The notes beneath the pieces were generated by a model. It saw nothing but the letters and a program-made list of their open reading frames with translations. It made no database searches and was not told the DNA's origin. From positions 1-64,000 of the forward strand of contig CAYVYN010000002.1 of assembly GCA_964455905.1 (NCBI GenBank): a DNA stretch of 64,000 nt, read 5' to 3'. Below, in pieces: positions 33,168 to 42,412 of this stretch. Position numbers and translations under genes: made by a program. Source of the DNA: CAIJXB01 sp964455905 (GTDB taxonomy: Bacteria > Chlamydiota > Chlamydiia > Chlamydiales > Rhabdochlamydiaceae). Positions within the stretch are counted from its first letter, which is position 1; every line of letters starts with the position of its first letter.

Positions 33168-35293
33168 AAAGCCGTTGTTATTGTTACGAACCCGTCTTGA
33201 AAGACGGGTCCTTCTTTTCCTATGTTGAGATTTCCAGTTAAGAACCTTTGATAGATTTTTAATGCTTGTTTTGCGTTCTGTACGCAGAAAAAGCAGTTGC
33301 TGACCCACTCAGAGCCTGCTATTGTTCCCGATGCAAGATTGCACTGAAATCTAGATGTAATTTTTTCTTTCCAGTACTCTGGAGGGCCAAAAAGTAAAAC
33401 AGGCGTTGCGGAAGTAGATCCAACTTTTCTTCTTAGTTCTTCTAAACTATACTCAAAATCAGTTCCTATACCACCAGCTAAAAAGATGGGAAAGTCTAAG
33501 TGAAATTCCGCTTGTCTCTCTACTAGTCTGTCTAGTCTGTAGGTCATTTTAATGTCTATATATGGATTTTGAGTTTGTTCATTAATCACTGTGTTTTTTT
33601 TGTTTTGAAAGTCTACAATATTCGCGCAAGAAAGGAGATCTAGGGATTTGGCTATTTTATTGCCCATTTCCATGACTCCTGGTCCTCCTCCTGTAATTAA
33701 AGCAATAGGAGTTCCTTTGTTTAAGAGAGGGTGTTCTACTTCGTATCGCAATTTTTTTAACTCTTGAAATAATTCAAGAAGTTCTTTTTCTAGATTGCTC
33801 GAAAGTAAATTTGATCCATAAATTCCAAAGGAAGCAGCCTGTAAGAAGTCGTTGACTAGGTGTAGTGGGGTAAACATTCCAGTGTCTTTTTGTGGTTTAG
33901 GAACGTACTGGAGAATTTGATTGGATTTTTTATCAACCCAATATACAGGGATTGCAAATTGAGCAAGGTCATGTAACAAGGATCTATCTTCATAAGAAAA
34001 AAAATCTCCATACGAATGAGATGGTTTTTGAAAATATATTCTTTTTAGACATCTATGAACCTGTCCGCTAAGTAGGTTTTTTTTAAGAAGGGGAGAGGGA
34101 AAAAAGCGAGAAAATAGTACGCCCTGACTTGTGATAAGTCCTTCATCCATAGCTTTTAAAAAAGGATAAATAGGTTGTTGTTCTATGTATTTTTCTACAA
34201 GAAGAGCTTGATTTTCAGGGTGGTAGATCATTCCTGGAAATGTATAAAAATGAGGGTCTCTTGAGATCCAGTCTTGAGCTGTTAGATTAAGGAGTTGATC
34301 GCTTTTGACGATAAAGAAGGCTGCTTTATGGTGGAAAGGTTTTGGTGCAGTTTCAAATGCTTTAAAAACAGTATCTTTGTTTTCTAAGCATGATTGGAGC
34401 TGGTCTCTATCTGAAAAAAAAACATGCTCTCTATGAGGCTCTAAAGTAAAAAACTCTAGAGGAATAGTTTGTATTTCAGCGGGTGAATCTCCTGAAAATT
34501 CGTAAATGTCGCCAGATGCTTTGGTATCAGGCTCTAAAAGATTAGCGGATGTGTGTCGAAATCCATCAGGGAGAAATTCATTTTTGACCCTTGCAAAGGC
34601 TGTGCGAATATGAAGGGGCTTCGTTTTAACTAAAAGAATGTTGTTTTCTTCTAAAGTTCTTGGTTTTTTGTCTTCCCATTTTTGTAGTAATTGTAGCAAA
34701 GACCTTAGTTTTATAGATGGGTTTTTGAGGGCCTTTCCTAGTATAGGGATAAAACCATCAGCTAGCGGCTCATAAGAGACAACCCCTTCAAGGAGTGATA
34801 AAAATGCAACTACTTGTTTTTCTTTTTTTTCTAGGATCAGCTCTTCACTATTTTGGGGGTCTCCTAGATATAAAAGAGGACGTCCCATCCGATCGTTTCG
34901 ATTAAACATTCTTAAGAGGTATTCAGGATTGCGAACTAGTCTTCTTTCATCGGCAGCAAATAATTTTCCTATGTAAGAGCCTATACAAAGTTGATCTAAT
35001 AATCGTTCAGCAATCGTTCCATACGCAGTAATGGATATCTGTATTTTGGCAGTGTGTTTATTTTTGTCTAGTTCGTAACTGGTTCCTAATGCGTCAAGAC
35101 CGAGTTGTGCTAGAGTGCTTTTCAGATTGAAGGAGACAGAGGAAAGATCAATTTCAAATCCTTTAAATGCTGCTGAGATGTTTTCGATGGAAATAGTTGC
35201 TCTAGATTCTCTTGTATTTATTTTTTCATACTGTGTAATAAATCCATCTGGAGAAATTAGATCAAATAATTCGGATGTTAGGTAACTTTCCAT
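33164..35293 (-). CDS. Large protein with a C-terminal LOG-type (lysine decarboxylase-like) Rossmann domain
   Basis: The 709-aa product is cytosolic. Its C-terminal part (about residues 525-680) has the LOG fold signature: ALITGGGPGVMEMGNKIAKS and, about 90 residues on, FLAGGIGTDFEYSLEELRRK. In LOG phosphoribohydrolases the second motif is PGGxGTxxE; here the Pro is Ala while the catalytic Glu and the GG..GT core remain. The N-terminal 500 residues show no family that I know. They contain several aromatic, basic segments (YLLRMFNRNDRMGRPLLYLG; FHHKAAFFIVKSDQLLNL). Long proteins of this kind are, to my knowledge, kept across chlamydiae. A nucleotide-5'-phosphate hydrolase activity is possible. 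The start at 35293 is standard. Confidence 0.7.
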   Translation of the reverse strand: MESYLTSELFDLISPDGFITQYEKINTRESRATISIENISAAFKGFEIDLSSVSFNLKSTLAQLGLDALGTSYELDKNKHTAKIQISITAYGTIAERLLDQLCIGSYIGKLFAADERRLVRNPEYLLRMFNRNDRMGRPLLYLGDPQNSEELILEKKEKQVVAFLSLLEGVVSYEPLADGFIPILGKALKNPSIKLRSLLQLLQKWEDKKPRTLEENNILLVKTKPLHIRTAFARVKNEFLPDGFRHTSANLLEPDTKASGDIYEFSGDSPAEIQTIPLEFFTLEPHREHVFFSDRDQLQSCLENKDTVFKAFETAPKPFHHKAAFFIVKSDQLLNLTAQDWISRDPHFYTFPGMIYHPENQALLVEKYIEQQPIYPFLKAMDEGLITSQGVLFSRFFPSPLLKKNLLSGQVHRCLKRIYFQKPSHSYGDFFSYEDRSLLHDLAQFAIPVYWVDKKSNQILQYVPKPQKDTGMFTPLHLVNDFLQAASFGIYGSNLLSSNLEKELLELFQELKKLRYEVEHPLLNKGTPIALITGGGPGVMEMGNKIAKSLDLLSCANIVDFQNKKNTVINEQTQNPYIDIKMTYRLDRLVERQAEFHLDFPIFLAGGIGTDFEYSLEELRRKVGSTSATPVLLFGPPEYWKEKITSRFQCNLASGTIAGSEWVSNCFFCVQNAKQALKIYQRFLTGNLNIGKEGPVFQDGFVTITTAF
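33190..33209 (+). terminator. Hairpin inside the 3' end of the convergent gene
   Basis: ACCCGTCTT-GA-AAGACGGGT is a perfect 9-bp stem, 22 bases behind the DUF1207 stop, followed by a T/C-rich tract. It lies within the last 16 codons of the opposite-strand LOG-domain gene, so it would serve only the plus-strand transcript. Confidence 0.45.
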
Positions 35294-35440
35294 AAAAGCG
35301 AATCTCCCTTAATTGCTCTCTTTTCTTTAAGGTATATTAATTGCATGAAAAATGCAAAAAATAGGTTGCTGTTTTTGTTTGATTGAATTAAATTTATTGG
35401 TTCACTACAGGTAGGCCATTAGGTCAATAGGAGCTTTTAT

Positions 35441-36319
35441 ATGCAATTTTTTCGAAGTTTAGGTACGCATAATGGTACATTTCATGCAGATGAAGTGACA
35501 GCTGCAGCTCTTTTGATTCACTATGATTTGGTAGATAAAGAAAAAATTATTCGAACTAGAGATAAGAATATATTAGATCAATGCACCTTTGTATGTGATG
35601 TAGGTGGGGAATTTGATGTTAAAAGAAAAAAATTTGATCATCATCAGGTTTCTTATCAAGGGGACTTAAGTAGTGCCGGCATGATTTGGGCTTATTTAAG
35701 AGATGAGGGAATTGTTGATCAATCCACGTACGTTTTTTTAAATCATTCACTGATTCAGGGCGTCGATGCTCATGATAATGGTCGGGTAACACTTGAGGCT
35801 GGTATATGTAGCTTTTCTCAAGTGATTAGTAACTTTGTACCTATTCAATACGATGCTTCAGAAGATGAACAAAATAAATCTTTTCAAAGTGCATTAGAAT
35901 TTGTTTTGGGTCATTTATCCAGAGCCTTAGATCGCTTTTCGTATATTAAGCAATGTGAGGATATAGTGAAGTCTGCTATGTCTAATGGTAGGGAATTTCT
36001 TTTATTTGAAAAATCAATGCCTTGGATGGATGTTTTTTTTGATTTAGGTGGAGAGGCTCACCCGGCTCAATTTATAGTAATGCCCTCCGGGAATCATTGG
36101 AAGCTTAAGGGCGTTCCTCCTACAAGTCAAGATAGAATGAAAGTAAGAACCCCTTTACCAAATGAGTGGGCGGGGCTTTTAGATGAGGATCTCAAGCGAG
36201 TTTCAGGAATTTCTGGAGCTGTTTTTTGTCATAAAGGGCTTTTTATTTCTGTTTGGGAAACAAAAGAAGATGCGCTTAGAGCTCTTTCTTATGTATTACA
36301 AAAAGGAGAAATTGTGTGA
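35441..36319 (+). CDS. MYG1-family (DHH-like) metal-dependent protein
   Basis: The 292-aa product has the UPF0160/MYG1 pattern. The start is GTHNGTFHADEVTAAALL, with DVGGEFDVKRKKFDHHQ near residue 58 and GVDAHDNGR near residue 110. His and Asp residues in HADE, D.GG, FDHH and DAHDNG are the expected metal ligands of this DHH-like phosphoesterase family. The eukaryotic relative is a 3'-5' RNA exonuclease of nucleus and mitochondria. An RNase role is a reasonable guess here. It overlaps the HIT gene by four bases and heads a three-gene operon (MYG1, HIT, HEAT) that has counterparts in Chlamydia. Confidence 0.9.
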   Translation: MQFFRSLGTHNGTFHADEVTAAALLIHYDLVDKEKIIRTRDKNILDQCTFVCDVGGEFDVKRKKFDHHQVSYQGDLSSAGMIWAYLRDEGIVDQSTYVFLNHSLIQGVDAHDNGRVTLEAGICSFSQVISNFVPIQYDASEDEQNKSFQSALEFVLGHLSRALDRFSYIKQCEDIVKSAMSNGREFLLFEKSMPWMDVFFDLGGEAHPAQFIVMPSGNHWKLKGVPPTSQDRMKVRTPLPNEWAGLLDEDLKRVSGISGAVFCHKGLFISVWETKEDALRALSYVLQKGEIV

Positions 36320-36660
36320 GTACGATATTTAGTAAAATTATAGAAGGTAGCGTTCCTTGTCAAAAAGTATTTGAAAATGAAAGGGTTTTAGTTTTTAAGG
36401 ATATAGCGCCGAAAGCTTCGGTTCATGTTTTAATTATTCCTAAAAAAGAGATTCGATGCTTTCAGGAAGTTGCGCATGAGGATCTGTCTTTGGTTACTGA
36501 AATGCTTGCTATTGCGCAAAAATTAGCTGTTGAATTCGGCATAGAAAATGGGTATAGGTTATTAACGAATAATGGTAGAAAAGGAGGGCAAATGGTTGAT
36601 CATTTGCATTTTCACCTTATAGGAGGAGATCCTTTAATAACACATACAGAATTAGGATAA
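36316..36660 (+). CDS. HIT-family purine nucleotide hydrolase (HinT-like)
   Basis: The 114-aa product starts at a GTG whose last two bases begin the TGA of the MYG1 gene. TIFSKIIEGSVPCQKVFEN is the usual HIT start. The HIT motif HLHFHLIGG near residue 96 has the nucleophile histidine in the middle of HxHxH. Such proteins hydrolyse adenosine 5'-phosphoramidates and related aminoacyl-adenylates. Length and motifs are normal and complete. It is the middle gene of the MYG1-HIT-HEAT operon. Confidence 0.93.
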   Translation: MSTIFSKIIEGSVPCQKVFENERVLVFKDIAPKASVHVLIIPKKEIRCFQEVAHEDLSLVTEMLAIAQKLAVEFGIENGYRLLTNNGRKGGQMVDHLHFHLIGGDPLITHTELG

Positions 36661-36664
36661 TTTG

Positions 36665-38416
36665 GTGAAATGGAAGTCTAGTTTTTTTTTCTTTTTTTTG
36701 ATCCCGTTTACAGCTTTTACTGATGAAGTACAGGTTGCGCACAGGATTCATAATCATTTACTTGTTAAAGATCCATCCTCTGCAGTAGAAGAAGGTCGTC
36801 GCTTTTTAAGCAGGGCTTCTTCCTTAGGTGATGCAAATTTTAAACAAGTACAAATGGCTTATTTGGAAGCTCTTTGTCGTAGAGGAGAAGAAGTTGAGGC
36901 TTTAGAGCAGTATTCTTTGTTTTTTGCTCAAGAGGAAAATGAAAAAAATCAGAGAATGCTTTTAGAGTGGTTGGCTTGGGGGGTTTTAGGAAAAGGAGAG
37001 GAGTCTCCTTTACTTTTAATTCGTTTATATTCATTGATGGGCGCGGCTTTTACCCAAGATGCTAGAGCTATACCTATTTTACTTAAAGAGTTGAGAGGGA
37101 CAAACGCTTTTTTGCGCTCTTTAGCCGTGAAACTTTCTATGCAGTATGGAGATGCTCCTTTGCAAAAAGAAATTTTAAGGCTTCTTAAGGAAGAAAAAGT
37201 TTGGTTTGTAAGACTTGAAGTGATTAAAGCTGTCGGAGCTCTTCGGATAGAAGAGGCTAGAAATACTTTGCAAGAAATTTTAGTGAATTCTAGAGCTTTG
37301 GCAGAGGAAAAAGCTGCAGCTATTTTATCTTTATTGAATATGTGTGATCAGGTTAGTAAGGAAGAGCTTTCTCATCTTTTAAAAAGTAATAGAGCTGGGT
37401 TACGTCATCTAGGCAGCGAAATTGTAGCTCACCTTAATTTAACAGATGAGGCAGAAAGTTTACTTCCTCTTTTGCAAGATGAATCTCCGGATGTTCGCAT
37501 TTCAGCAATGAATACGTTAGGACTCTTAAAAGTCACAACGCTTAAAGGCATTCCTGTTTTGGAGTGTATTAAACCCAACTTAAATAGTAAAACACCAGTA
37601 ATTTCTATTACAGCGGCGTGGTTAGCTTCTGTATTGGGTTCTTTAGAGGGTATTGAAAAATTGCGATTTTGGCTTGAAGGCGATGGACTCGAAGCGAAAA
37701 GAGTGGCTGCTGCAGCTTTAGCTGCAACGGGACATTTTGGGGTTAGTCTTTCTTTCGAAGAGATTAATAAACAAAAAGACCCGTATACTAGAGCTAATTT
37801 AGCTATTGGTTTAATTGGCCAAAGAAAAGAGGTTGAACGTTCTTCTGAGGTGCTTTTTCAAGTCACAATGGATTGCGGTGATGAGCTTTGGATGTGGGAT
37901 GATGGAGAAAATCCGCTTTTTCGTAGTTTAGTGCCTAGTAGGGTAAGACATATAGATGAGGTTCCTAGGTATCCAGAGGTGGTTGATCAATTTACTAAAT
38001 TAGAGGTCTTTTCTGTTTTAAGTATCGTAAAGCACCCTAAAGCGTTATCTGCTGTGAAAAATTTTTTAGGTAATCGAGATGCGTCAATTTCAGGTGCGGC
38101 GGCTATGATTCTTTTACAAGAAGGAGACGAGACAGCTTTAGATTTAATAAGGGAATTATTAGAAGATTCTGATGAGAAAATTAGAGTACAGGCGGCTCTT
38201 ATTTTAGCTTTAGTGGGTGGAGATCCTTCTGCCGCGAATGTTTTGATAGAGTCATACCCTAAGGTGAGCCGAGATATGAAACTGCATATCTTAGAGGCTA
38301 TTGGTCATATCGGGGATCCTTCGACTATGTCTTTTTTACTTGATGTTTTGAAAGAGCCGTTTCAGGGGCTTCGTGTTGTAGCTGCTTCTGCTTTAATTCA
38401 ATGTTTGTATCACTAA
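36665..38416 (+). CDS. Exported HEAT-repeat protein
   Basis: The 583-aa product begins with a leader (SSFFFFFLIPFTAFT) and then forms a long solenoid of HEAT-type helix pairs. Clear units are AILLSLLNMCDQVSKEELS-like stretches and LLPLLQDESPDVRISAMNTL near residue 270, AIPILLKELRGTNAFLRSLA near residue 140, ALSAVKNFLGNRDASISGAA near residue 455, and DLIRELLEDSDEKIRVQAAL near residue 488. It probably works as a binding scaffold in the periplasm or beyond. The GTG at 36665 is seven bases behind AGGA and preferred to the TTG at 36662. It is four bases behind the HIT stop and is the last gene of the operon. Confidence 0.8.
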   Translation: MKWKSSFFFFFLIPFTAFTDEVQVAHRIHNHLLVKDPSSAVEEGRRFLSRASSLGDANFKQVQMAYLEALCRRGEEVEALEQYSLFFAQEENEKNQRMLLEWLAWGVLGKGEESPLLLIRLYSLMGAAFTQDARAIPILLKELRGTNAFLRSLAVKLSMQYGDAPLQKEILRLLKEEKVWFVRLEVIKAVGALRIEEARNTLQEILVNSRALAEEKAAAILSLLNMCDQVSKEELSHLLKSNRAGLRHLGSEIVAHLNLTDEAESLLPLLQDESPDVRISAMNTLGLLKVTTLKGIPVLECIKPNLNSKTPVISITAAWLASVLGSLEGIEKLRFWLEGDGLEAKRVAAAALAATGHFGVSLSFEEINKQKDPYTRANLAIGLIGQRKEVERSSEVLFQVTMDCGDELWMWDDGENPLFRSLVPSRVRHIDEVPRYPEVVDQFTKLEVFSVLSIVKHPKALSAVKNFLGNRDASISGAAAMILLQEGDETALDLIRELLEDSDEKIRVQAALILALVGGDPSAANVLIESYPKVSRDMKLHILEAIGHIGDPSTMSFLLDVLKEPFQGLRVVAASALIQCLYH

Positions 38417-38422
38417 AGCATT

Positions 38423-39961
38423 TTATTCACTCATTGCAAAGTCTTTTTCTATCGATGTTCCATAGTTTTTTATCGCTCTAATCAGATCCCTTGTTGGTCT
38501 TGTCAAAAACGAATTCACTTTTTCTTTTTCAGTAGCTGTAGCCTCTATAGACATTATAATTCTTTCTTTTTCCTTTTGAGGATTTTCAGGATTGGTAGTG
38601 TTGTATTCCTTTTGGATTTTTTGAATTGTTGCTAGGTGAGTGGTTGCTTTTTTTTGTTTTTCAGAAATGTATTTTGAATAGAGTGGGTAGCTTAAGCAGG
38701 CAATGGCTGCTATAGACCAGGTGGCTAAAGAAAGTGGTGCCAGGGTTATCGCAATAATTGCTCCTAAAGGCACTAAGTATTTGATTTTTTCGGCTGTTTT
38801 CCAGAGCGTCGAGCTTGTATTCGCTGTTTTAAATTGCCCATTTAAAGTTGTATTCCATAATTTAGAGAGGCTCTTTTCTTTGTCTTCTTCGAGTACGTGT
38901 AAAAGTCGTTCGAAAAGTTTTTTTGGATTTCCTGTGACTTCAGATCTTGTGATTCTTCCTTCTTTAGGTAAGTGAAAAAGGATGTCCCAGTTCGAGCTTT
39001 GGACCGCTTGACCTATGCGTAGGTTAGTCTCCGATGGTAATTTTTTTTCTTTTTGTAATTTTGGGAAAAGAGAGACGTCAACATTAACACCAAAATTATC
39101 AATTGCATCTAAAAAATCACAGGGTTCTCTTAGTAAAAAGGTAAGGAGGTTGATTTGAGCTGTTTTATATAGGAAAAACTCTTTTTCTAATTCAAATTTT
39201 TTCTTGTTAGCTTCTAGAGCTGAGAGTTTCTGTTTTTTTGTTAATGTCTTGATCTTTTCTTTGATTTTATCTCTACATGGAGAGTCTTCTCTGATTTTGT
39301 TAAGTAGAGTTTTTAGTCGGTGTATTTCGGGGGTGTTGGGGTTATATAGTTCGATGTATACGTTAGATTCTTTTTCAGCGGCGCTTATTATTTCTTCATT
39401 AGAGGAATCTTTAATTGAATCGATAAAATGGAGATATTCTTCATTTGGTGATTGGTTAAGAAGTTGTAGCTCTTCTGTTTTTTGATTGATTTCTTCTTCT
39501 AAATAATAAAGTAAAGATAAGATAGGGAGCGTAAGTGACGTGATATTCGGAATATTATCTAAATTTTTAATTGCATCAGGGGGATTGTTTGTAAAAATTT
39601 TCGAAATTTGACTTGCAAGTTGATTTTTTAAGTCTGGGGCCATTTGTATGGAATTTTGAATTTCTCGGATTCTCTTTATTTTTTTCGCTTTTAGAAGAGA
39701 TTTTTTTGCTAGATCTTCGAAGGAAGTGGTCGATAAGGGAGCTATTATGTATGCGAGGACAGCATTTCCGGTTAGTGCTCTATAACTTGAAATTAGGTAT
39801 CTTGGTGGAGCTAAAAAAGAAACTCCTAGGGATAAGATAGTGCTTACTGCACATATTGTCCATAAAGCAACGGGGATAGCTTGGAAGAATCTGGCTGAGT
39901 CGTTTAATTTAGTTTCTTTGGTGGGATCTAAATGATTTATCCATGTGTTTTGAATGTTCAT
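38423..39961 (-). CDS. Inc-like membrane protein with two hydrophobic hairpins and coiled coil
   Basis: I do not recognise a named family for this 512-aa protein. It has a bilobed hydrophobic region near residues 27-75 (FFQAIPVALWTICAVSTILS, ALTGNAVLAYIIAPL) and a second one near residues 393-435 (YLVPLGAIIAITLAPLSLAT, WSIAAIACLSYPLYSKYI). A charged helical region lies between (EEEINQKTEELQLLNQ, KIREDSPCRDKIKEKIKTLT). There is no cleavable signal peptide. Paired hydrophobic helices plus coiled coil are the hallmarks of chlamydial inclusion-membrane proteins secreted by the type III system. That role is inference. The gene is convergent with the HEAT gene, six bases apart. Confidence 0.6.
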   Translation of the reverse strand: MNIQNTWINHLDPTKETKLNDSARFFQAIPVALWTICAVSTILSLGVSFLAPPRYLISSYRALTGNAVLAYIIAPLSTTSFEDLAKKSLLKAKKIKRIREIQNSIQMAPDLKNQLASQISKIFTNNPPDAIKNLDNIPNITSLTLPILSLLYYLEEEINQKTEELQLLNQSPNEEYLHFIDSIKDSSNEEIISAAEKESNVYIELYNPNTPEIHRLKTLLNKIREDSPCRDKIKEKIKTLTKKQKLSALEANKKKFELEKEFFLYKTAQINLLTFLLREPCDFLDAIDNFGVNVDVSLFPKLQKEKKLPSETNLRIGQAVQSSNWDILFHLPKEGRITRSEVTGNPKKLFERLLHVLEEDKEKSLSKLWNTTLNGQFKTANTSSTLWKTAEKIKYLVPLGAIIAITLAPLSLATWSIAAIACLSYPLYSKYISEKQKKATTHLATIQKIQKEYNTTNPENPQKEKERIIMSIEATATEKEKVNSFLTRPTRDLIRAIKNYGTSIEKDFAMSE

Positions 39962-40098
39962 TGCGCTCCCTCTTGTTTCGAGAATAATTATAAATATTTC
40001 AATTATTAATTACAATTATTATTATTTTGAATTAGATAAAGCTCTAATAGAATAGATTTTTTTGTGAGGTGTATGTTTTCAGATGTAGCGTAAGTTCT

Positions 40099-40578
40099 TT
40101 ATTTTGAGTTTTTAAGGATGAGATTTATTGCATCTTTTTTCATTTTAGAATACATGCTCGCTAACCCATTAGATCTTCCGGGAGATAGACTTTTATTTAG
40201 GCCCAGTTCTTGGATAAATAGAGGGGGGTGAAAAAGAATTAGCTCTGGAGGCTCGTTTTGGTAGATAAAAAACAGTAAAGCAGCTAAACCAGCAGATATA
40301 AGAGCTTCTGAGTGAATTTCATAAAATAAAGTGTTATCTTCCTTTAGTTCGGAGCGAAGGTATGCAATGCTTTGGCAGCCGTCAACTAAAAATATGTCTT
40401 GTTCAATATTTTCTTTTGGTTTTGGCAATGCTTTTCCGAGTTCAATAATTTTCTCGTAAATTTTTTGGGGATCGTTATTTTTGGGGAAATTAGAAATTAA
40501 ATTTTGATGTTTTTTTTGATATAATTTTTTAAGTTCTTCTGTGTCCTGGGGGAAAGAGGAGTTCATTGATTTTTCCAT
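40099..40578 (-). CDS. sufE: SufE-family cysteine desulfuration protein
   Basis: The 159-aa protein accepts sulfur from a cysteine desulfurase (SufS) during iron-sulfur cluster assembly. Family features: LIELGKALP-like KIIELGKALPKPKENI, the active-site Cys in LVDGCQSIAYL near residue 68, SEALISAGLAALLFFIYQNE, and LGLNKSLSPGRSNGLASMYS near the end. All expected elements are present. The start is not certain: ATGs at 40578 and 40566 both lack a strong ribosome binding site. No other suf gene is next to it; the plus-strand infA operon diverges from it. Confidence 0.9.
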   Translation of the reverse strand: MEKSMNSSFPQDTEELKKLYQKKHQNLISNFPKNNDPQKIYEKIIELGKALPKPKENIEQDIFLVDGCQSIAYLRSELKEDNTLFYEIHSEALISAGLAALLFFIYQNEPPELILFHPPLFIQELGLNKSLSPGRSNGLASMYSKMKKDAINLILKNSK

Positions 40579-40708
40579 TTTATATTATGATTACAAAGAG
40601 TATAGTTCTATTTTTTCGGGTAGTCAATAGGTGTTTTTTTTTATGCGAGAATTTTTTTTGCTTGAAAAAAGAATTTTAGGTGAAAAATGAAAAAAATCAG
40701 GAAATCCA

Positions 40709-40738
40709 TTGACTTTAATAGGTAATATCTTGTTACAT
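40709..40738 (+). promoter_or_regulatory. Candidate sigma-70 promoter for infA
   Basis: TTGACT at 40709-40714 and TTACAT at 40733-40738 are 18 bases apart and lie about 45 bases ahead of the infA start. This is the only strong -35-like match in the 200-base gap between sufE and infA. Confidence 0.45.
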
Positions 40739-40781
40739 AGTCCCAGGTTTTAGAGAATACCCACTAGAGAATGTCCAAAGT

Positions 40782-41000
40782 ATGCCAAAAGAAGATACTA
40801 TAAAGATAGACGGTACCGTAACCGAGCTCCTTCCTAATATGACCTTTCGTGTTATATTGCAGAATGAGATGGAGGTAATGGCTCATCTATGTGGAAAGAT
40901 GAGGATGAGAAATATTAGAGTTCTTGTCGGAGATGTGGTGACAGTGGAACTGTCTCCTTATGATTTGACTAAGGCTAGAATCATTTATAGGCAGCGTTAA
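40782..41000 (+). CDS. infA: Translation initiation factor IF-1
   Basis: The 72-aa S1/OB-fold protein reads EDTIKIDGTVTELLPNMTFR, NEMEVMAHLCGKMRMRNIRV and VVTVELSPYDLTKARIIYRQ, the complete IF-1 sequence pattern. It binds the ribosomal A site during initiation. It heads the cluster running through tuf to rpoC, in the same order as in Chlamydia. A candidate promoter lies just upstream. Length is exactly the family norm. Confidence 0.97.
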   Translation: MPKEDTIKIDGTVTELLPNMTFRVILQNEMEVMAHLCGKMRMRNIRVLVGDVVTVELSPYDLTKARIIYRQR

Positions 41001-41091
41001 AATAAAGTATCGCTGCATTTTTTTGTTGATTTTATGGTCCTGGTGAGATAGCCTTATAGGCTTTCTGATTAAACTAGGCGTTTAATGAAAC

Positions 41092-41163
41092 GCCCAGATA
41101 GCTCAGTGGTAGAGCACTTGCATGGTAAGCAAGTGGTCGTAGGTTCGATTCCTATTTTGGGCA
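41092..41163 (+). tRNA. tRNA-Thr (GGT anticodon)
   Basis: The acceptor GCCCAGA pairs with TTTGGGC (one G-T pair). The D-arm is GCTC..GAGC, the anticodon arm CTTGC-ATGGTAA-GCAAG and the T-arm GTAGG-TTCGATT-CCTAT. The anticodon is GGT. It lies between infA and tuf as in other chlamydiae. CCA is not encoded. Confidence 0.95.
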
Positions 41164-41221
41164 TAGTCAAAAGAGTTGTAAGAAGTAGAGTAAAGATTAC
41201 GGAAGCCTAACGGAGGAAGTA

Positions 41222-42406
41222 ATGGCTAAAGAAACATTTCAAAGAAGTAAACCGCACGTCAATATTGGTACAATTGGACACGTTGACCACGGAAAAACAT
41301 CCTTAACTGCAGCTATCACAAAGGTGCTTGCAGAGGGTGGAAAAGCGAAGTATAGAGATTATGCTTCTATCGACAATACACCTGAAGAAAAAGCTCGTGG
41401 AATTACGATCAATTCTACACACGTAGAATATGAAACAGAAAATAGACACTATGCTCACGTTGATTGCCCAGGACACGCTGACTATGTAAAAAACATGATC
41501 ACGGGTGCTGCTCAAATGGACGGAGCTATATTGGTTGTAGCTGCGACAGACGGAGCTATGCCTCAAACAAAAGAACATATTCTTTTGGCTCACCAAGTTG
41601 GAGTTCCTTCAATCGTTGTCTTCTTAAACAAGATGGACATGATTGGCGCAGGAGACGAAGAGCTTGTTGATCTAGTTGAAATGGAACTTCAAGAATTATT
41701 AGAAGCGAAAGGATATCACAATACACCGATTATCCGTGGATCTGCTTTAAGAGCTCTAGAAGGAAATCCAGATTACGTAAACAGCATTAGAGAACTTATG
41801 AGAGTGGTTGATGAAAAGATTCCAACTCCAACTCGTGAAGTTGATAAGCCTTTTCTTATGCCTGTTGAAGACGTTTTCTCTATTTCTGGAAGAGGAACAG
41901 TTGCTACAGGTCGTGTTGAGAGAGGAATTGTACGAGTAAACGATAAGTTACAACTCGTTGGTATCCGCCCAACAAAAGATACAGTAGCTATTGGTCTTGA
42001 AATGTTTAATAAAATTCTTGACGAAGCTCGTGCAGGAGAAAACGTTGGTATTCTCTTAAGAAGCGTTGAGAAAAAAGACATTGAAAGAGGTATGGTACTT
42101 GCAGCGCCTAACGCTTGTAAGCCTCATATGAAATTTAAAGGAGCTATCTACGTTCTAACAAAAGAAGAAGGTGGAAGACATAAGCCATTCTTCACAGGAT
42201 ATCGTCCTCAGTTCTATTTCCGTACAACGGATGTAACTGGAACTGTAACGCTTCCTGAAGGTGTAGAGATGGTAATGCCAGGAGATAACGTGGAAATCAC
42301 GGGAGAACTCCTACATCCTATCGCTATGGAAGAAGGTATGAGATTTGCGATCCGAGAAGGCGGCAAGACAATTGGCGCTGGAACGGTTTCTAAAATTATC
42401 CAGTAA
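41222..42406 (+). CDS. tuf: Elongation factor Tu
   Basis: The 394-aa GTPase brings aminoacyl-tRNA to the ribosome. G1 is GHVDHGKT near residue 19, and G2 lies in the EKARGITI effector region. G3 is DCPGHADY near residue 81, G4 NKMD near residue 136 and G5 GSAL near residue 174. Domains II and III follow complete, ending TIGAGTVSKII. Codon use is visibly cleaner (more C-ending codons) than that of neighbouring genes, as expected for high expression. It is flanked by tRNA-Thr and tRNA-Trp. A GGAGG-like box (AACGGAGGAAGT) precedes the ATG. Confidence 0.98.
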   Translation: MAKETFQRSKPHVNIGTIGHVDHGKTSLTAAITKVLAEGGKAKYRDYASIDNTPEEKARGITINSTHVEYETENRHYAHVDCPGHADYVKNMITGAAQMDGAILVVAATDGAMPQTKEHILLAHQVGVPSIVVFLNKMDMIGAGDEELVDLVEMELQELLEAKGYHNTPIIRGSALRALEGNPDYVNSIRELMRVVDEKIPTPTREVDKPFLMPVEDVFSISGRGTVATGRVERGIVRVNDKLQLVGIRPTKDTVAIGLEMFNKILDEARAGENVGILLRSVEKKDIERGMVLAAPNACKPHMKFKGAIYVLTKEEGGRHKPFFTGYRPQFYFRTTDVTGTVTLPEGVEMVMPGDNVEITGELLHPIAMEEGMRFAIREGGKTIGAGTVSKIIQ

Positions 42407-42412
42407 AGGTTA

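Noticed and set aside
41077..41094. Hairpin GGCGTTT-AATG-AAACGCC just before tRNA-Thr
   Set aside because: It overlaps the first bases of the tRNA and has no T-tract. A terminator there would cut the tRNA, so it was not listed as a feature.
41303..42081. Two antisense frames inside tuf
   Set aside because: They mirror the biased codons of tuf and have no independent start signals.
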